Positions 42,227 through 50,564 of a stretch of DNA of 56,851 nucleotides are shown here, in pieces (the first letter of the stretch is position 1; the number at the start of each line of letters is the position of its first letter). Location of the stretch: contig JAXDJH010000010.1 of assembly GCA_034663635.1 (NCBI GenBank), forward strand, positions 1 to 56,851, read 5' to 3'. This DNA comes from JAXDJH01 sp034663635. GTDB taxonomy: Bacteria > Actinomycetota > CADDZG01 > WHSQ01. The position numbers and the translations under genes were made by a program. The notes beneath the pieces are model-generated. The model saw only the letters and a program-made list of their open reading frames with translations. It ran no database searches and had not been told where the DNA came from.

Positions 42227-43017
42227 GCGAAGACTGGCTCCGGACCGATGTTGGTTCGTCGACGCCGGATTCGATCACCGTTCGTGGTCACGATCTGGCG
42301 AACGAGATCATGGGCACGATGTCTTTCTCGGACGTCGCTTTTCTTCTAGCGGCGGGCAGGACGCCGACCGAAGCTGAATCGACGGTGTTCAACGCGGTGC
42401 TCGTGTCTCTGGCCGACCACGGCCTAACACCGACCGCCCTGGCCGCGCGTCTCACATACACGGGGGCCCCGGAAGCCCTTCAAGGAGCGATCGCGGCCGG
42501 ACTCTTGGGCGGAGGCAGCGTTTTCCTCGGCCCGGTCGAGGACACCGCCACGTTTCTCCATTCGATCTTGGGATCCATGGATGAGGATGCCGATGACGAA
42601 GCTCTCCGAGCGAGCGCGGTCAAGGCCGTGGAGGATGCTCTGGGGGCCGGGCGGAAGATCCCGGGGCTCGGGCACCCGATCCACAAGCACGGCGATCCCC
42701 GAACGCCGCGCCTGTATGAGATAGCTGCAGAGGCGGGATTGGCAGGGCCCCATATGAGATTGCTGGAACTCGTTGCTGCCGCTCTTAGAGAGGCGTCGGG
42801 AAAGGATCTCCCGATCAACGGGGCCGGGGTCGCCGGCGCCGCTCTCGCCGATCTCGGCTTCCCGCCTCATCTGACTCGTGGGTTCGCTCTCCTTGCCCGG
42901 ACCGCCGGACTGATCGGCCACCTCGCCGAGGAGGCCGAGCGGCCGATCGGGATGCGCCTCTGGAAAGAGGTCGACGACCGAGCTTCTTCCGCCGAAGGGG
43001 CAGTCGAAACCGACTAG
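42223..43017 (+). CDS. Citryl-CoA lyase / citrate synthase C-domain protein
   Basis: A 264-residue protein resembling the citrate synthase small-domain-containing citryl-CoA lyases. Conserved stretches are SFSDVAFLLAAGRTPTEAES, LLGGGSVFLGPVEDTATFLH, the catalytic His region PGLGHPIHKHGDPRTPRLYE, and GFALLARTAGLIGHLAEEAE near the C-terminus. It is too short for a full citrate synthase (about 370-430). It probably cleaves or forms a C-C bond on a CoA ester, working after the ligase encoded directly upstream, with which it overlaps by 4 nt. The physiological substrate is unknown. Confidence 0.85.
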   Translation: MSEDWLRTDVGSSTPDSITVRGHDLANEIMGTMSFSDVAFLLAAGRTPTEAESTVFNAVLVSLADHGLTPTALAARLTYTGAPEALQGAIAAGLLGGGSVFLGPVEDTATFLHSILGSMDEDADDEALRASAVKAVEDALGAGRKIPGLGHPIHKHGDPRTPRLYEIAAEAGLAGPHMRLLELVAAALREASGKDLPINGAGVAGAALADLGFPPHLTRGFALLARTAGLIGHLAEEAERPIGMRLWKEVDDRASSAEGAVETD

Positions 43018-43023
43018 TAGCCC

Positions 43024-43037
43024 TGTGCTTATGCACA
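43024..43037. promoter_or_regulatory. TGTGC-TTA-style palindromic operator (copy 1 of 4)
   Basis: TGTGCTTATGCACA has five perfectly paired bases on each side and is followed by AAGGGGGCCC. It matches the palindromes at 48801, 48837 and 50469 (consensus TGTGCAnnTGCACA). It lies 124 nt upstream of the S15-like secreted hydrolase ATG, in a 143-nt gap that also has two GGCAAA repeats (43091 and 43100). Confidence 0.6.
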
Positions 43038-43160
43038 AAGGGGGCCCTCGGGGCCTGGTGAACCTTGCCTGCAGGAATTAGCCCAGGAAGGGCAAATCAG
43101 GCAAAAATCACTATCGCACCAGTTTCGGACCTTTGGCCCCTTCGACCCAGGAGCAGACCT

Positions 43161-44759
43161 ATGACCAGCTCGCGCCGTCCCATGACCCGACTCCTCGCCG
43201 GAGCCCTCGCTCTAGCGGCAATAGCGGCGTTCGCCGTGATCGCCCCCGCCTCGGCGGCCGAGTTCACAAAAGAGGATCGCTTCGTAACGAGCTCCGCAGG
43301 TGGGGTGCAGATCGACATCTCGGTTTTCAAGCCCGCGGTAGCGACCCCCGAGAACAGAGTTCCCGTGATCCTGTTCAGCCACGGTTGGGGCGGGAGCAAG
43401 GCTGACGTCGGAACGCCCACGGCCTTCCTCGACGCCGGCTTCGGCGTTGTGTCGTTCAGCCAGCGTGGTTTCGGCGCCAGTGGTGGTCAGGCCAACGTGC
43501 AGGACCCCGACCTCGAGGCCGAGGACGTCGAGAGCATCATCGACTACATCTCGACCCTCGACTGGGTTCAGAAGGACCTCGACGCCGATGGCCTCCCGAT
43601 CGCCGATGACCCCGTCCTCGGGGCGATCGGCGGCAGCTACGGCGGTGGCTACCAGACCATGACTGCCTTGGACGAGATCAAAGAGAGCCCGACCGGAACC
43701 ACTCGCCTGAACGCTCTGACTCCTGAGATCAGCTGGTACGACCTCAACGAGAGCCTTGCACCGCAGAAAGTCGTGAGAACCGTCTGGAGCACGGCGCTGT
43801 TCGCCGTTGCCGCCAACGTCGTTCCCGATTACATCAAGACGGCCTTTGCTTGGGGTGCCGCATCGGGTCAGTGGCCGGACGGCAAGATCCTGGGCCAGGA
43901 CGATCCGACCGGTCAGGTCCCCGACCTCGACGCCGAGTTCCACGAGCACAGCCCTGTCGCTTTCGCCGAGGACGGCATCAAGCTCAACATCCCCGTCATC
44001 GTCAAGCAGGGTCAGTCCGACAACCTCTTCAACCTGAACCAGGGTCTGCACATCTTCCGGGATGCGCTAACCCCGGCCGCCCAGGCCCAGAGCTACTTCA
44101 TCGGTTTCAACGGCGGCCACGCTCTTCCGGAGGCGTTCCCGCTCGGAGCTGCAACGGCGGGCGACCCTTGCTCCGGAAACTGGACGGCTAAGCGCATCGA
44201 GTTCTTCAAGGCCGTCTTCGCTCACGCGAGCACAGCCAATATCTTCCCCAAGCGATACAACATGGCCGACGTCGGCGGCACGCAGTGCCTGAGCTACGAC
44301 GCCAACACCTCCACCAGGACGTTCGGCGTGAACGACGACATCGACCCGACCGGGAGCAACGGAATGGTCATGACGGCCGCGGCCGGACCTCCGGTGAACC
44401 TCCCCATCGTTGATGGTCCGATCACCGTTAGTGGTATCCCAACGCTTTCCGGCGACGCGTACTTCGCAGGGGTCGACACGAGAACCTTCTTCGGTCTATC
44501 CATGGGTCCAACCGCGACGAACGGCGCTGGCGCAACAGTGATCGGCAACAACATGATGCCGCTCCGTCTGCTGGTTCCCGACGGGATCGACCAGACATCG
44601 TTCAACATCGAGCTTCCTGGGGTCACGGCCAAGATCCCGGCGGGTCAGAGCCTCTACCTGACCATCTCGCCGATCTCGGACATGTCGTTCGGTCACGGCA
44701 GCCACGTGCCTGGAGGCATCGTCTTCACGGGTCTCGAGCTCAAGGTCCCGACCCTCTAA
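43161..44759 (+). CDS. Secreted S15/CocE-like alpha/beta hydrolase
   Basis: About 532 residues from the ATG at 43161, with CAGGAG upstream. A signal peptide (LLAGALALAAIAAFAVIAPA) is followed by an alpha/beta hydrolase domain: VILFSHGWGGSKADV (oxyanion), GFGVVSFSQRGFGASGG, and the nucleophile elbow GAIGGSYGGGYQT near residue 158. Catalytic Asp/His lie later (KQGQSDNLFN, NGGHALPEA). The C-terminal 150 residues are a beta-rich domain like that of X-Pro dipeptidyl-peptidases. It likely hydrolyses peptides or esters outside the cell. It begins the secreted-hydrolase island; a palindromic operator lies upstream. Confidence 0.85.
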   Translation: MTSSRRPMTRLLAGALALAAIAAFAVIAPASAAEFTKEDRFVTSSAGGVQIDISVFKPAVATPENRVPVILFSHGWGGSKADVGTPTAFLDAGFGVVSFSQRGFGASGGQANVQDPDLEAEDVESIIDYISTLDWVQKDLDADGLPIADDPVLGAIGGSYGGGYQTMTALDEIKESPTGTTRLNALTPEISWYDLNESLAPQKVVRTVWSTALFAVAANVVPDYIKTAFAWGAASGQWPDGKILGQDDPTGQVPDLDAEFHEHSPVAFAEDGIKLNIPVIVKQGQSDNLFNLNQGLHIFRDALTPAAQAQSYFIGFNGGHALPEAFPLGAATAGDPCSGNWTAKRIEFFKAVFAHASTANIFPKRYNMADVGGTQCLSYDANTSTRTFGVNDDIDPTGSNGMVMTAAAGPPVNLPIVDGPITVSGIPTLSGDAYFAGVDTRTFFGLSMGPTATNGAGATVIGNNMMPLRLLVPDGIDQTSFNIELPGVTAKIPAGQSLYLTISPISDMSFGHGSHVPGGIVFTGLELKVPTL

Positions 44760-44799
44760 GCACAGAGTCAAAGTCGACTCTCACGATCGGAAGGACGAT

Positions 44800-46356
44800 A
44801 TGAACCGCAAACGGATGAAGGCGGTACTCCTGGCCACATCAGTGGTCGCTGGGATGTTCGTGCCGAACTGGGGCGCCGCCCAGGCGGCCGACGCCGTGGT
44901 CTTTTCGGACACGGGCCACGTCGACTTCTTCTACGAGGCATCTTCAGTGACGGAGGCGAGCTTCTTCGCATCCTGCCCGGTCATTCTTCCCACGCAAGGC
45001 TTCGACGGGTTCGTATTCGAGCTTCCTTCCGTCGCCGGCTCAAGTTGGACCGCGACAGCGTCAGCCGCAGACGGTTCAGACGAAGATATGAGTTTCTGGG
45101 ACGGAGACTGCGTCTACATCTCCTCCTCCATCGAATCGGGTTCCGACGAGATCGCGGCCGTGCCACCAGGAACTAAGTACGTGGTGGTAATGAACTATGA
45201 AGGCGGCCTGGACATCGACGTGACGCTCGACGTAACGGAAAGCGTGCCAGACCCAACTCCAACTGCCACACCGACTCCAACTCCGTCCCTTACGGAGGAC
45301 CCTTACGTTCGCCACGACTACTCGGGGACGTTGAACGACCCGCTCTACGCGGATCAGTGGAACATGCAGAAGATCAAGGCCCAAGAGGCCTGGCAGGTGG
45401 GCCAGTCGACCGGCTACGGAATTATCATCTCGGACGTCGATTCGGGCCTCGATCTGACGCACCCCGACTTCGACTGCCCCGGGAAGGTCATCCTCGAGCC
45501 GGGGAACAACACCGGTCTCGGGAATGACGCGGTTCAGGACAACCATGGGCACGGTACTCACGTTCAAGGCATCGCTGCAGCTTGCTCCAACAATGGGGAG
45601 GGAGTAGTGGGCGTCGCTCCTGACGCCCAACTTCTTCCCGTCAAATGGGACGACTTCGCGACGAGCGACAACCCGGTCGCCGACTATGACAAAGGCATGG
45701 CGGATGGGATCAACTTCGCTACCGCGCACGGCGCGCACGTGATCAACCTGTCGATCGGCCCCCCTCCCGGTTTCAGCACTGCCGGTCCCGACGCGTATCC
45801 GCTGACCGATGCTGCCCTGGAAGCTGCACGCAACGCAGGTGTGGTTGTCGCGGCGGCAGCCGGCAACTTCGACCAGCCGACCTGTGAGTTCCCGTCGTTC
45901 TCTCGCAACGTCATCTGTGTTGTTGCAACCGATCGCGATGACCAGCGATCGGACTACAGCGACTTCGCCGTCAACCTGGACCGCAACGGCGATCCCGAGA
46001 TACAGCCGGTTGTTGCAGCGCCGGGCGGTGGCGGCTACACGGCGATTCCCTGCGACGCTCTGATCATCTCGACGTGGCTTCGCGGTGCAGAAGGCTCTTG
46101 CTCAGATGCGGTCGGGTATGACTGGGTATCGGGTACGTCCATGGCATCTCCTCACGTAGCGGGACTCGCGGCGCTTCTCTACGACCGTCTCGGTGGAGTG
46201 CGTTCGAAGGCGAATGCCGATCTCATCGTCCAGACGATCGTCGACTCCGTCGATGACCTTGGTACTCCGGGCTACGACCCGATATTCGGATTCGGCCGGA
46301 TCAATGCCCTGACTGCCCTCCAGTCCGTCGATGCCGTTCCTCACCCCACGCCTTAG
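44800..46356 (+). CDS. Secreted subtilisin-like serine protease (S8)
   Basis: A 518-residue preproprotein with signal peptide, a beta-rich N-terminal domain (about 30-145), a Pro/Thr linker (PDPTPTATPTPTPS) and an S8 catalytic domain. The triad is visible as ISDVDSGLDLTH (Asp), NHGHGTHVQGIAA (His) and SGTSMASPHVAGLAALL (Ser). The ATG at 44800 follows GGAAGGA. It lies 40 nt after the S15-like gene and ends where the next hydrolase gene begins, so the three genes are probably cotranscribed. It would degrade extracellular protein. Confidence 0.92.
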   Translation: MNRKRMKAVLLATSVVAGMFVPNWGAAQAADAVVFSDTGHVDFFYEASSVTEASFFASCPVILPTQGFDGFVFELPSVAGSSWTATASAADGSDEDMSFWDGDCVYISSSIESGSDEIAAVPPGTKYVVVMNYEGGLDIDVTLDVTESVPDPTPTATPTPTPSLTEDPYVRHDYSGTLNDPLYADQWNMQKIKAQEAWQVGQSTGYGIIISDVDSGLDLTHPDFDCPGKVILEPGNNTGLGNDAVQDNHGHGTHVQGIAAACSNNGEGVVGVAPDAQLLPVKWDDFATSDNPVADYDKGMADGINFATAHGAHVINLSIGPPPGFSTAGPDAYPLTDAALEAARNAGVVVAAAAGNFDQPTCEFPSFSRNVICVVATDRDDQRSDYSDFAVNLDRNGDPEIQPVVAAPGGGGYTAIPCDALIISTWLRGAEGSCSDAVGYDWVSGTSMASPHVAGLAALLYDRLGGVRSKANADLIVQTIVDSVDDLGTPGYDPIFGFGRINALTALQSVDAVPHPTP

Positions 46357-46374
46357 TTGAAAAGGATCTCGAAG

Positions 46375-47805
46375 TTGCGCTCTCGCGCGGTCGCCATCAC
46401 GGCGGCCGCGCTAAGCGTTCTCAGCATCGTTCCAGCCTCGGCGACGGCGACAAGAGCGACCGAACCCGCTTATCCATCGCCGGAGTGGTTCGCACGAGAG
46501 GCTCAGAACTTCGCGACGGTCTCGCAAGCTCCGCTTGAGCAGGCGAGCGATCCGGATTTCCAGCAGCGCTGGAACGACCAGAGCACCGCCAACCGGCTCT
46601 ATTACTTGCAGAGTCGCTACGTCGACATGACGTGGCCGTGGGACTCGTCGGGCAACGCCTGCAACCACTGGTCGGGACCCTGCACCGGCGATCCTTATCT
46701 CTATCCCGGCGTCGACCCGTTCTACGAGAACGAGGGGATGAACGAAGAAGTCATCTACTTCGACGCCGACGGCGCTCTCCTGTCGGGTCGGATCTGGGTG
46801 CCCAAAGACAGCCAGCCGGGAGACGACCTGCCGGGTGTCGTGATCGAGACGGGTTCGGTGCAAGCGCCAGAGACTCTCTACTGGTGGTTCGCCGAGACGC
46901 TCGTGCGTAACGGGTATGCGGTGATGACCTTTGACGTGCGAGGCCAAGGCCGGTCCGACAACCGGGCTCCGGGTAACAAGTTCGGCACGAACATCAACTC
47001 GAGCGTCTTCGCGACCAATCTCGTGGACAGCATCGAGTTCTTCCAGTCAACTCCCGACGCCCCGTACCCCCAGACTGCATCGAGGGCCGCGCCGACGACC
47101 GCTTACAACCCGTTCTTCGATCGCATCGATCACGATCGGCTCGGCATCGTTGGCCACTCGCTCGGCGCGACCGGCGTGAGCGTCGTGCAAGGGATGGATC
47201 CGTGGCCCGGTCGTCTCCTCGATTCGAATCCGGTCGACGTAGCGGTCGCATGGGACAACCTCGCTGGGAGCGGTTCGCTTGCGGGCGTGAGCGTCGAGCC
47301 GCGCGTCCCGACGATGGGGCAGTCGGCCGACTACTACTTGACCCCGACGCCGAAGGTTCAGCCTCCCGATCCACAGGAGAAGAACGGTGGATTCAACCGC
47401 TGGAAGCTGGGCGGCGTCCCGACTTATCAGGTGAACATCAGAGGCGGGTCACATTACGAGTGGTCTTTGCTTCCAGGCTTCCCGACATCCTCCTGGGACT
47501 GGGGCAACCCGCTGGCCAACCACTACACGCTCGCGTGGCTCGATCGATGGATGAAGGTTGCCGGTGAAGAGGGCTACTGCACGGCCGACGATCGTCTGCT
47601 CGACGACGCTCCCTGGACCGATCGGATGAGCTTCTATTACCCATCAGCGCGTGCATTCCCAACCCACGACGGAACGACTCAGGAATGCCCGGACATCAAA
47701 GGTGGATGTGCAACCGCTCCATACGAACCGGAGCTGGTGTGCGAGGCACCTCCGTCAGAAGTCCCGTCGGCCCTTGAAGTGGGCCGCGACCTCTGGGCGC
47801 TTTAG
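46375..47805 (+). CDS. Secreted alpha/beta hydrolase of unknown substrate
   Basis: About 476 residues from the TTG at 46375, which has AAAAGGA upstream; a second TTG at 46357 abuts the protease stop and lacks a ribosome-binding site. It has a signal segment (AVAITAAALSVLSIVPASA) and an alpha/beta hydrolase domain: LPGVVIETGSVQAPETLYWW, MTFDVRGQGRSDNR and the nucleophile elbow GIVGHSLGATGVS. A large insertion (GPCTGDPYLYPGVDPFYENE) is family-specific. The last part contains Cys pairs. It is similar in plan to, but not the same as, the S15-like protein. The 3' end overlaps the convergent VOC gene by 51 nt. Confidence 0.82.
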   Translation: MRSRAVAITAAALSVLSIVPASATATRATEPAYPSPEWFAREAQNFATVSQAPLEQASDPDFQQRWNDQSTANRLYYLQSRYVDMTWPWDSSGNACNHWSGPCTGDPYLYPGVDPFYENEGMNEEVIYFDADGALLSGRIWVPKDSQPGDDLPGVVIETGSVQAPETLYWWFAETLVRNGYAVMTFDVRGQGRSDNRAPGNKFGTNINSSVFATNLVDSIEFFQSTPDAPYPQTASRAAPTTAYNPFFDRIDHDRLGIVGHSLGATGVSVVQGMDPWPGRLLDSNPVDVAVAWDNLAGSGSLAGVSVEPRVPTMGQSADYYLTPTPKVQPPDPQEKNGGFNRWKLGGVPTYQVNIRGGSHYEWSLLPGFPTSSWDWGNPLANHYTLAWLDRWMKVAGEEGYCTADDRLLDDAPWTDRMSFYYPSARAFPTHDGTTQECPDIKGGCATAPYEPELVCEAPPSEVPSALEVGRDLWAL

Positions 47806-48159
47806 CTCGTAGATCGCGAAGCGATGGCCGCCGGGCCCTTCGAACGTGCAGCAGGGACCGTGGGGGATCTCCAACGTGGCTTCGATCTCGCACCCGCGTG
47901 CTTCCAGATCGTCACGTGCTGCGGCGAGATCCTCGACCCGGTAGACGAGGAAGGGCCGTTCACCCTTGACGTGATCCGCGAGGAGGACGAGCGGTTCGTT
48001 CTCCGTCAGTCGGATCGCCGCCACCCGAGTGCCCATGCCGTCGATGGCGAACACGATCTGCCCCCCGAGGACATCTGAGAGATACGCCATGTCGCCCGGC
48101 ACGTCGGCGCTCGGCAGATAGACGAAGTCGAGCTGTTGGAATGGAAGAGCTTCAGCCAC
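47755..48159 (-). CDS. VOC family glyoxalase-like protein
   Basis: A 134-residue single-domain VOC protein from a GTG start at 48159. Typical elements are QLDFVYLPSADVPGDMAYLS at the start, VGERPFLVYRV-like HVKGERPFLVYRVEDLAAAR in the middle and TFEGPGGHRFAIYELKRPE at the end. The substrate is unknown. It overlaps the convergent secreted hydrolase gene by 51 nt at its 3' end, which is unusually long for a convergent overlap, and both frames are well formed there. Confidence 0.85.
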   Translation of the reverse strand: MAEALPFQQLDFVYLPSADVPGDMAYLSDVLGGQIVFAIDGMGTRVAAIRLTENEPLVLLADHVKGERPFLVYRVEDLAAARDDLEARGCEIEATLEIPHGPCCTFEGPGGHRFAIYELKRPEVAAHFKGRRDF

Positions 48160-48282
48160 GCCACAACAATCGAGCCTGGTCGGTCTCCCGGCAAGACATC
48201 AGACGAACTGTCTGCGTTTAACGTCGCATATCGACGCTGGTGGCGGACAGTTCGGGGAAACGGCTCCGCCTGTTGCGGCAGT

Positions 48283-48621
48283 TCAGGCTGTGGTCTCAGT
48301 GAGGATCAGCCGGTATCCGACTCGAACGACGGTCTTGATCGCTCCTTCCGGCAGTTTCCTGCGCAGTCTGGAGACCGAGATGTCTACGCTTCGGCCGGGG
48401 GCATCCCCGGCCCAGACGTGCTCGGCTATGAAGTCCCGCCTCAGGAGCCGTCCGGGGTAGGTGGCGAATAACTCGAGCAGCTTGAACTCCTTGTAGGTGA
48501 GGGCAAGCTCCTCCCCGCCACAGAGGGCGATGAACTCGTCGGGGTAGACCGACAGGGGCCCCACCTCGAGGACCTGACGTTTCTCCCCCGTGGGTTGGTC
48601 CGCCGCCATCGCCCCAATCAT
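48283..48621 (-). CDS. Stand-alone OmpR/PhoB-type winged-helix DNA-binding protein
   Basis: A 112-residue protein that is almost only a Trans_reg_C domain: LEVGPLSVYPDEFIALCGGE (beta platform), LTYKEFKLLELFATYPGRLL, the recognition region RSVDISVSRLRRKLPEGAIK and the wing VVRVGYRLIL. It lacks a receiver domain, so it is not controlled by phosphorylation in the usual way. An ATG at 48609 is an alternative start. No histidine kinase is adjacent. It sits between the secreted hydrolases and the PucR-like gene, and the 400-nt region upstream contains a large hairpin and three operator-like palindromes. Confidence 0.88.
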   Translation of the reverse strand: MIGAMAADQPTGEKRQVLEVGPLSVYPDEFIALCGGEELALTYKEFKLLELFATYPGRLLRRDFIAEHVWAGDAPGRSVDISVSRLRRKLPEGAIKTVVRVGYRLILTETTA

Positions 48622-48709
48622 GGGTCGATTACACGCCTAGCGGGTTACCTCCCGGTTTCTCCTTCGTTACGAGCACGTCAATTCCACGTCGCGCCAGGCT
48701 TGGGCCGCC

Positions 48710-48756
48710 TTCTTTTCTTGAAGGAGCGCGCTGGGCGCGTTGAATCAAGAAAAGAA
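48710..48756. promoter_or_regulatory. Long stem-loop with nested GC hairpin upstream of the OmpR-type gene
   Basis: Arms TTCTTTTCTTGA (48710-48721) and TCAAGAAAAGAA (48745-48756) are exactly complementary. The 23-nt interior folds into a second hairpin CGCGC-TGG-GCGCG, with AGGAG and TTGAA as the joining loops. It may be a bidirectional terminator of the PucR gene or a leader control element of the OmpR-type gene. Confidence 0.5.
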
Positions 48757-48800
48757 CGGGGGGGATTCCCGAGGATTTGGCCGGGAGGGGCAGCGGCCTT

Positions 48801-48850
48801 TGTGCATCTGCACGAACCCGGCTTTGTGCACCTGGCTGTGCATCTGCACA
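48801..48850. promoter_or_regulatory. Operator cluster with TGTGCAnnTGCACA palindromes (copies 2 and 3 plus a half-site)
   Basis: TGTGCATCTGCACG (48801-48814) and TGTGCATCTGCACA (48837-48850) share the palindrome of the 43024 and 50469 sites; the second is followed by AAGGGGCCC as at 43038. A half-site TGTGCA sits between them at 48825-48830. Centres of the two full sites are 36 bp apart. Confidence 0.6.
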
Positions 48851-49021
48851 AAGGGGCCCGCCGGGCGGCCTTGAACTCTCTCTCATCCCATCAAAAAGGG
48901 ACGTGGAATCCGGGTCGGTCTGGGAGCACGCCGTCGCTCCAGATGCGGAGCGATTCGGATTTTGGGGCGCTCGGGACCTTCCTCAAGGGGTACCGGGCGC
49001 CCTATCTACTTCCGGGTCTAG

Positions 49022-50233
49022 CTAGACCTCGGCGTAAGGGGCGGTACCGGTGGCTCCTGCGTGGGGGCCGAGCAGACCACGGACCCGCGCGAGTCGCAGC
49101 TGCAATTCGAGGATGAGACGCGCTTCGTGCTCCCGAAGGTCGAGGCCGGTCAGTTTCTTGATGGACTCGAGCCGGTAGCGCAGCGTGTTGCGGTGAACAA
49201 AGAGCTCGTTGGCCGCCTGCTTGCTGCGAGACGCCTGGAGGTAGACCTGGAGGGTGTGCACGAGTTGGGTGCCGCTGCGGCGATCGTGCTCGATCAGCCT
49301 CGAGATCTCGCTGACGGCCTCGCCGTTCGTTCCGAAGTCCATCGGCTCTAGCCACGCATAGCTGCCGACCTCGTCGAAAGCCATGACGTTCTTGGGCGGC
49401 GTCTCGAAGCGTGCGACTCGTGCAGCCCAGCGAGCTTCGCGGAAGGAACGGAATATCCCGTGGGCGGTGGAGTGCGGCCTGCCGACCCCGACGATTGCGT
49501 CGATCGGGGAGATCTCCTTGCGTACCTTGAACAACAAGCGAGCTGCGGCCGAGCCTTCCGAGGGGTAGAAGACGGCTGGATCGCCGACCACCACTACAGA
49601 TCCTTGCCACGGAAACACCGTTGCCAGAGGGTCGCTCTCCATCGCCTCAAGGGCGATGATCTCTTCGATCTTGTTGAGGGCCGCGCTCTCCAACTTGTCG
49701 TTGGGCACGACGACGACGCTCGTGAAGCTTGTCTCGAGGTCGAGGCCGATCGCTTTCGCGTCCGCCGCCTCCGGCTCCTTCTGTCCGTAGCTGTTGATCA
49801 ACAGCATCAGCGCATCGCGGCGCCTCTTCTCTGGGTTATCGGAGCGATCCTTGAGGAGGCTGTCGATATGGAGCAGAGGCTGCAGCACTGCGGTCCAGTC
49901 GAGCTTGCGCGGAACCGTCAGCACTGGAAATGAGTCGCCGGCTGCCCTGGGGGACCGCTCGCCCGGCTCGATTGAGCGTTCGTGGATCATGAGGCCGGCC
50001 GCGCCTCGGCTCGCGAGTCGCTCGGCGAAGCGGGCAACTGAGGTGTGGTTTCGCCCGGCAACGCGGCCCAGACCTACAACTAAGGCGCCGACGCCGACGT
50101 GGTCGAGGTCGTCTTTGTGCTCGACGAAGATCGTCTGTTTCAACCCGTCGAGGAAGTTGTCGATCGGCGTGCGGCTACGGCCGACGACCAGCTGGCCCTC
50201 GTGTAGCCGAACGCTCCAGAAGCTCGCCGTCAT
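49022..50233 (-). CDS. PucR/CdaR family transcriptional regulator
   Basis: About 403 residues from the ATG at 50233, which has GGGGAG immediately upstream (a TTG at 50245 is the longer option). The C-terminal HTH is diagnostic: LVHTLQVYLQASRSKQAANE, FVHRNTLRYRLESIKKLTGL. The middle contains the CdaR GGDEF-like segment (GVGRPHSTAHGIFRSFREAR). The N-terminal third is a variable sensory domain. Family members sense carboxylates, nitrogen compounds or metabolites. It is the only large regulator in the hydrolase island and lies between clusters of TGTGCAnnTGCACA palindromes, so it is the best candidate to bind them. Confidence 0.9.
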   Translation of the reverse strand: MTASFWSVRLHEGQLVVGRSRTPIDNFLDGLKQTIFVEHKDDLDHVGVGALVVGLGRVAGRNHTSVARFAERLASRGAAGLMIHERSIEPGERSPRAAGDSFPVLTVPRKLDWTAVLQPLLHIDSLLKDRSDNPEKRRRDALMLLINSYGQKEPEAADAKAIGLDLETSFTSVVVVPNDKLESAALNKIEEIIALEAMESDPLATVFPWQGSVVVVGDPAVFYPSEGSAAARLLFKVRKEISPIDAIVGVGRPHSTAHGIFRSFREARWAARVARFETPPKNVMAFDEVGSYAWLEPMDFGTNGEAVSEISRLIEHDRRSGTQLVHTLQVYLQASRSKQAANELFVHRNTLRYRLESIKKLTGLDLREHEARLILELQLRLARVRGLLGPHAGATGTAPYAEV

Positions 50234-50282
50234 GTTTCTCCCCAAGTTGAACCGGATGAGGTTCTGGAGTTGCCTTCCACCC

Positions 50283-50446
50283 GGTTTGCCGCCGTCGTAG
50301 GACCCTTCGCCGTCGAAGGGACCGATATGCCAGTTTCTGCCCTGTCCAGGAGGTTTGCCCTAACGGCTTCTACTCCTGCCCACCAGGGAAAATAACTGAT
50401 TCGGGCCATTCAGACACGGAACGTGACGGTTTGCCCTGCTTTGCCC
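50283..50446 (+). repeat. Short GGTTTGCC/TTTGCCC repeats in the intergenic region upstream of the LVIVD gene
   Basis: GGTTTGCC occurs at 50283, 50352 and 50428, and a further TTTGCCC follows at 50440. A perfect 7-bp hairpin CCCTTCG-CCGT-CGAAGGG (50303-50320) lies among them. The 331-nt gap between the PucR-type and LVIVD genes contains no gene. The complementary motif GGCAAA occurs twice upstream of the S15-like gene (43091, 43100). Confidence 0.4.
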
Positions 50447-50468
50447 TTAAGCGGCCCCTCTGGGGGTC

Positions 50469-50482
50469 TGTGCAACTGCACA
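50469..50482. promoter_or_regulatory. TGTGCAnnTGCACA palindromic operator (copy 4)
   Basis: TGTGCAACTGCACA (50469-50482) is a perfect 6+6 palindrome followed by AAGGGC, the same context as the sites at 43024 and 48837. It lies 83 nt upstream of the LVIVD-protein ATG at 50565. Confidence 0.6.
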
Positions 50483-50564
50483 AAGGGCGGAGCTACGGCG
50501 GGAGCCAAATGGGTAGCGGGGAGCCTCGCGTCGAAAGAGCGGGGCCTGGACGAAAGGGGCCCAG

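Larger units (their letters stand above)
48622..49021. other. 400-nt intergenic region without a gene
   Basis: No convincing reading frame was found on either strand. It contains a long stem-loop (48710-48756) and three copies or half-copies of the TGTGCA palindrome (48801-48850). It is the leader and promoter region of the stand-alone OmpR-type gene on the minus strand and the region downstream of the PucR-type gene. Confidence 0.6.
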
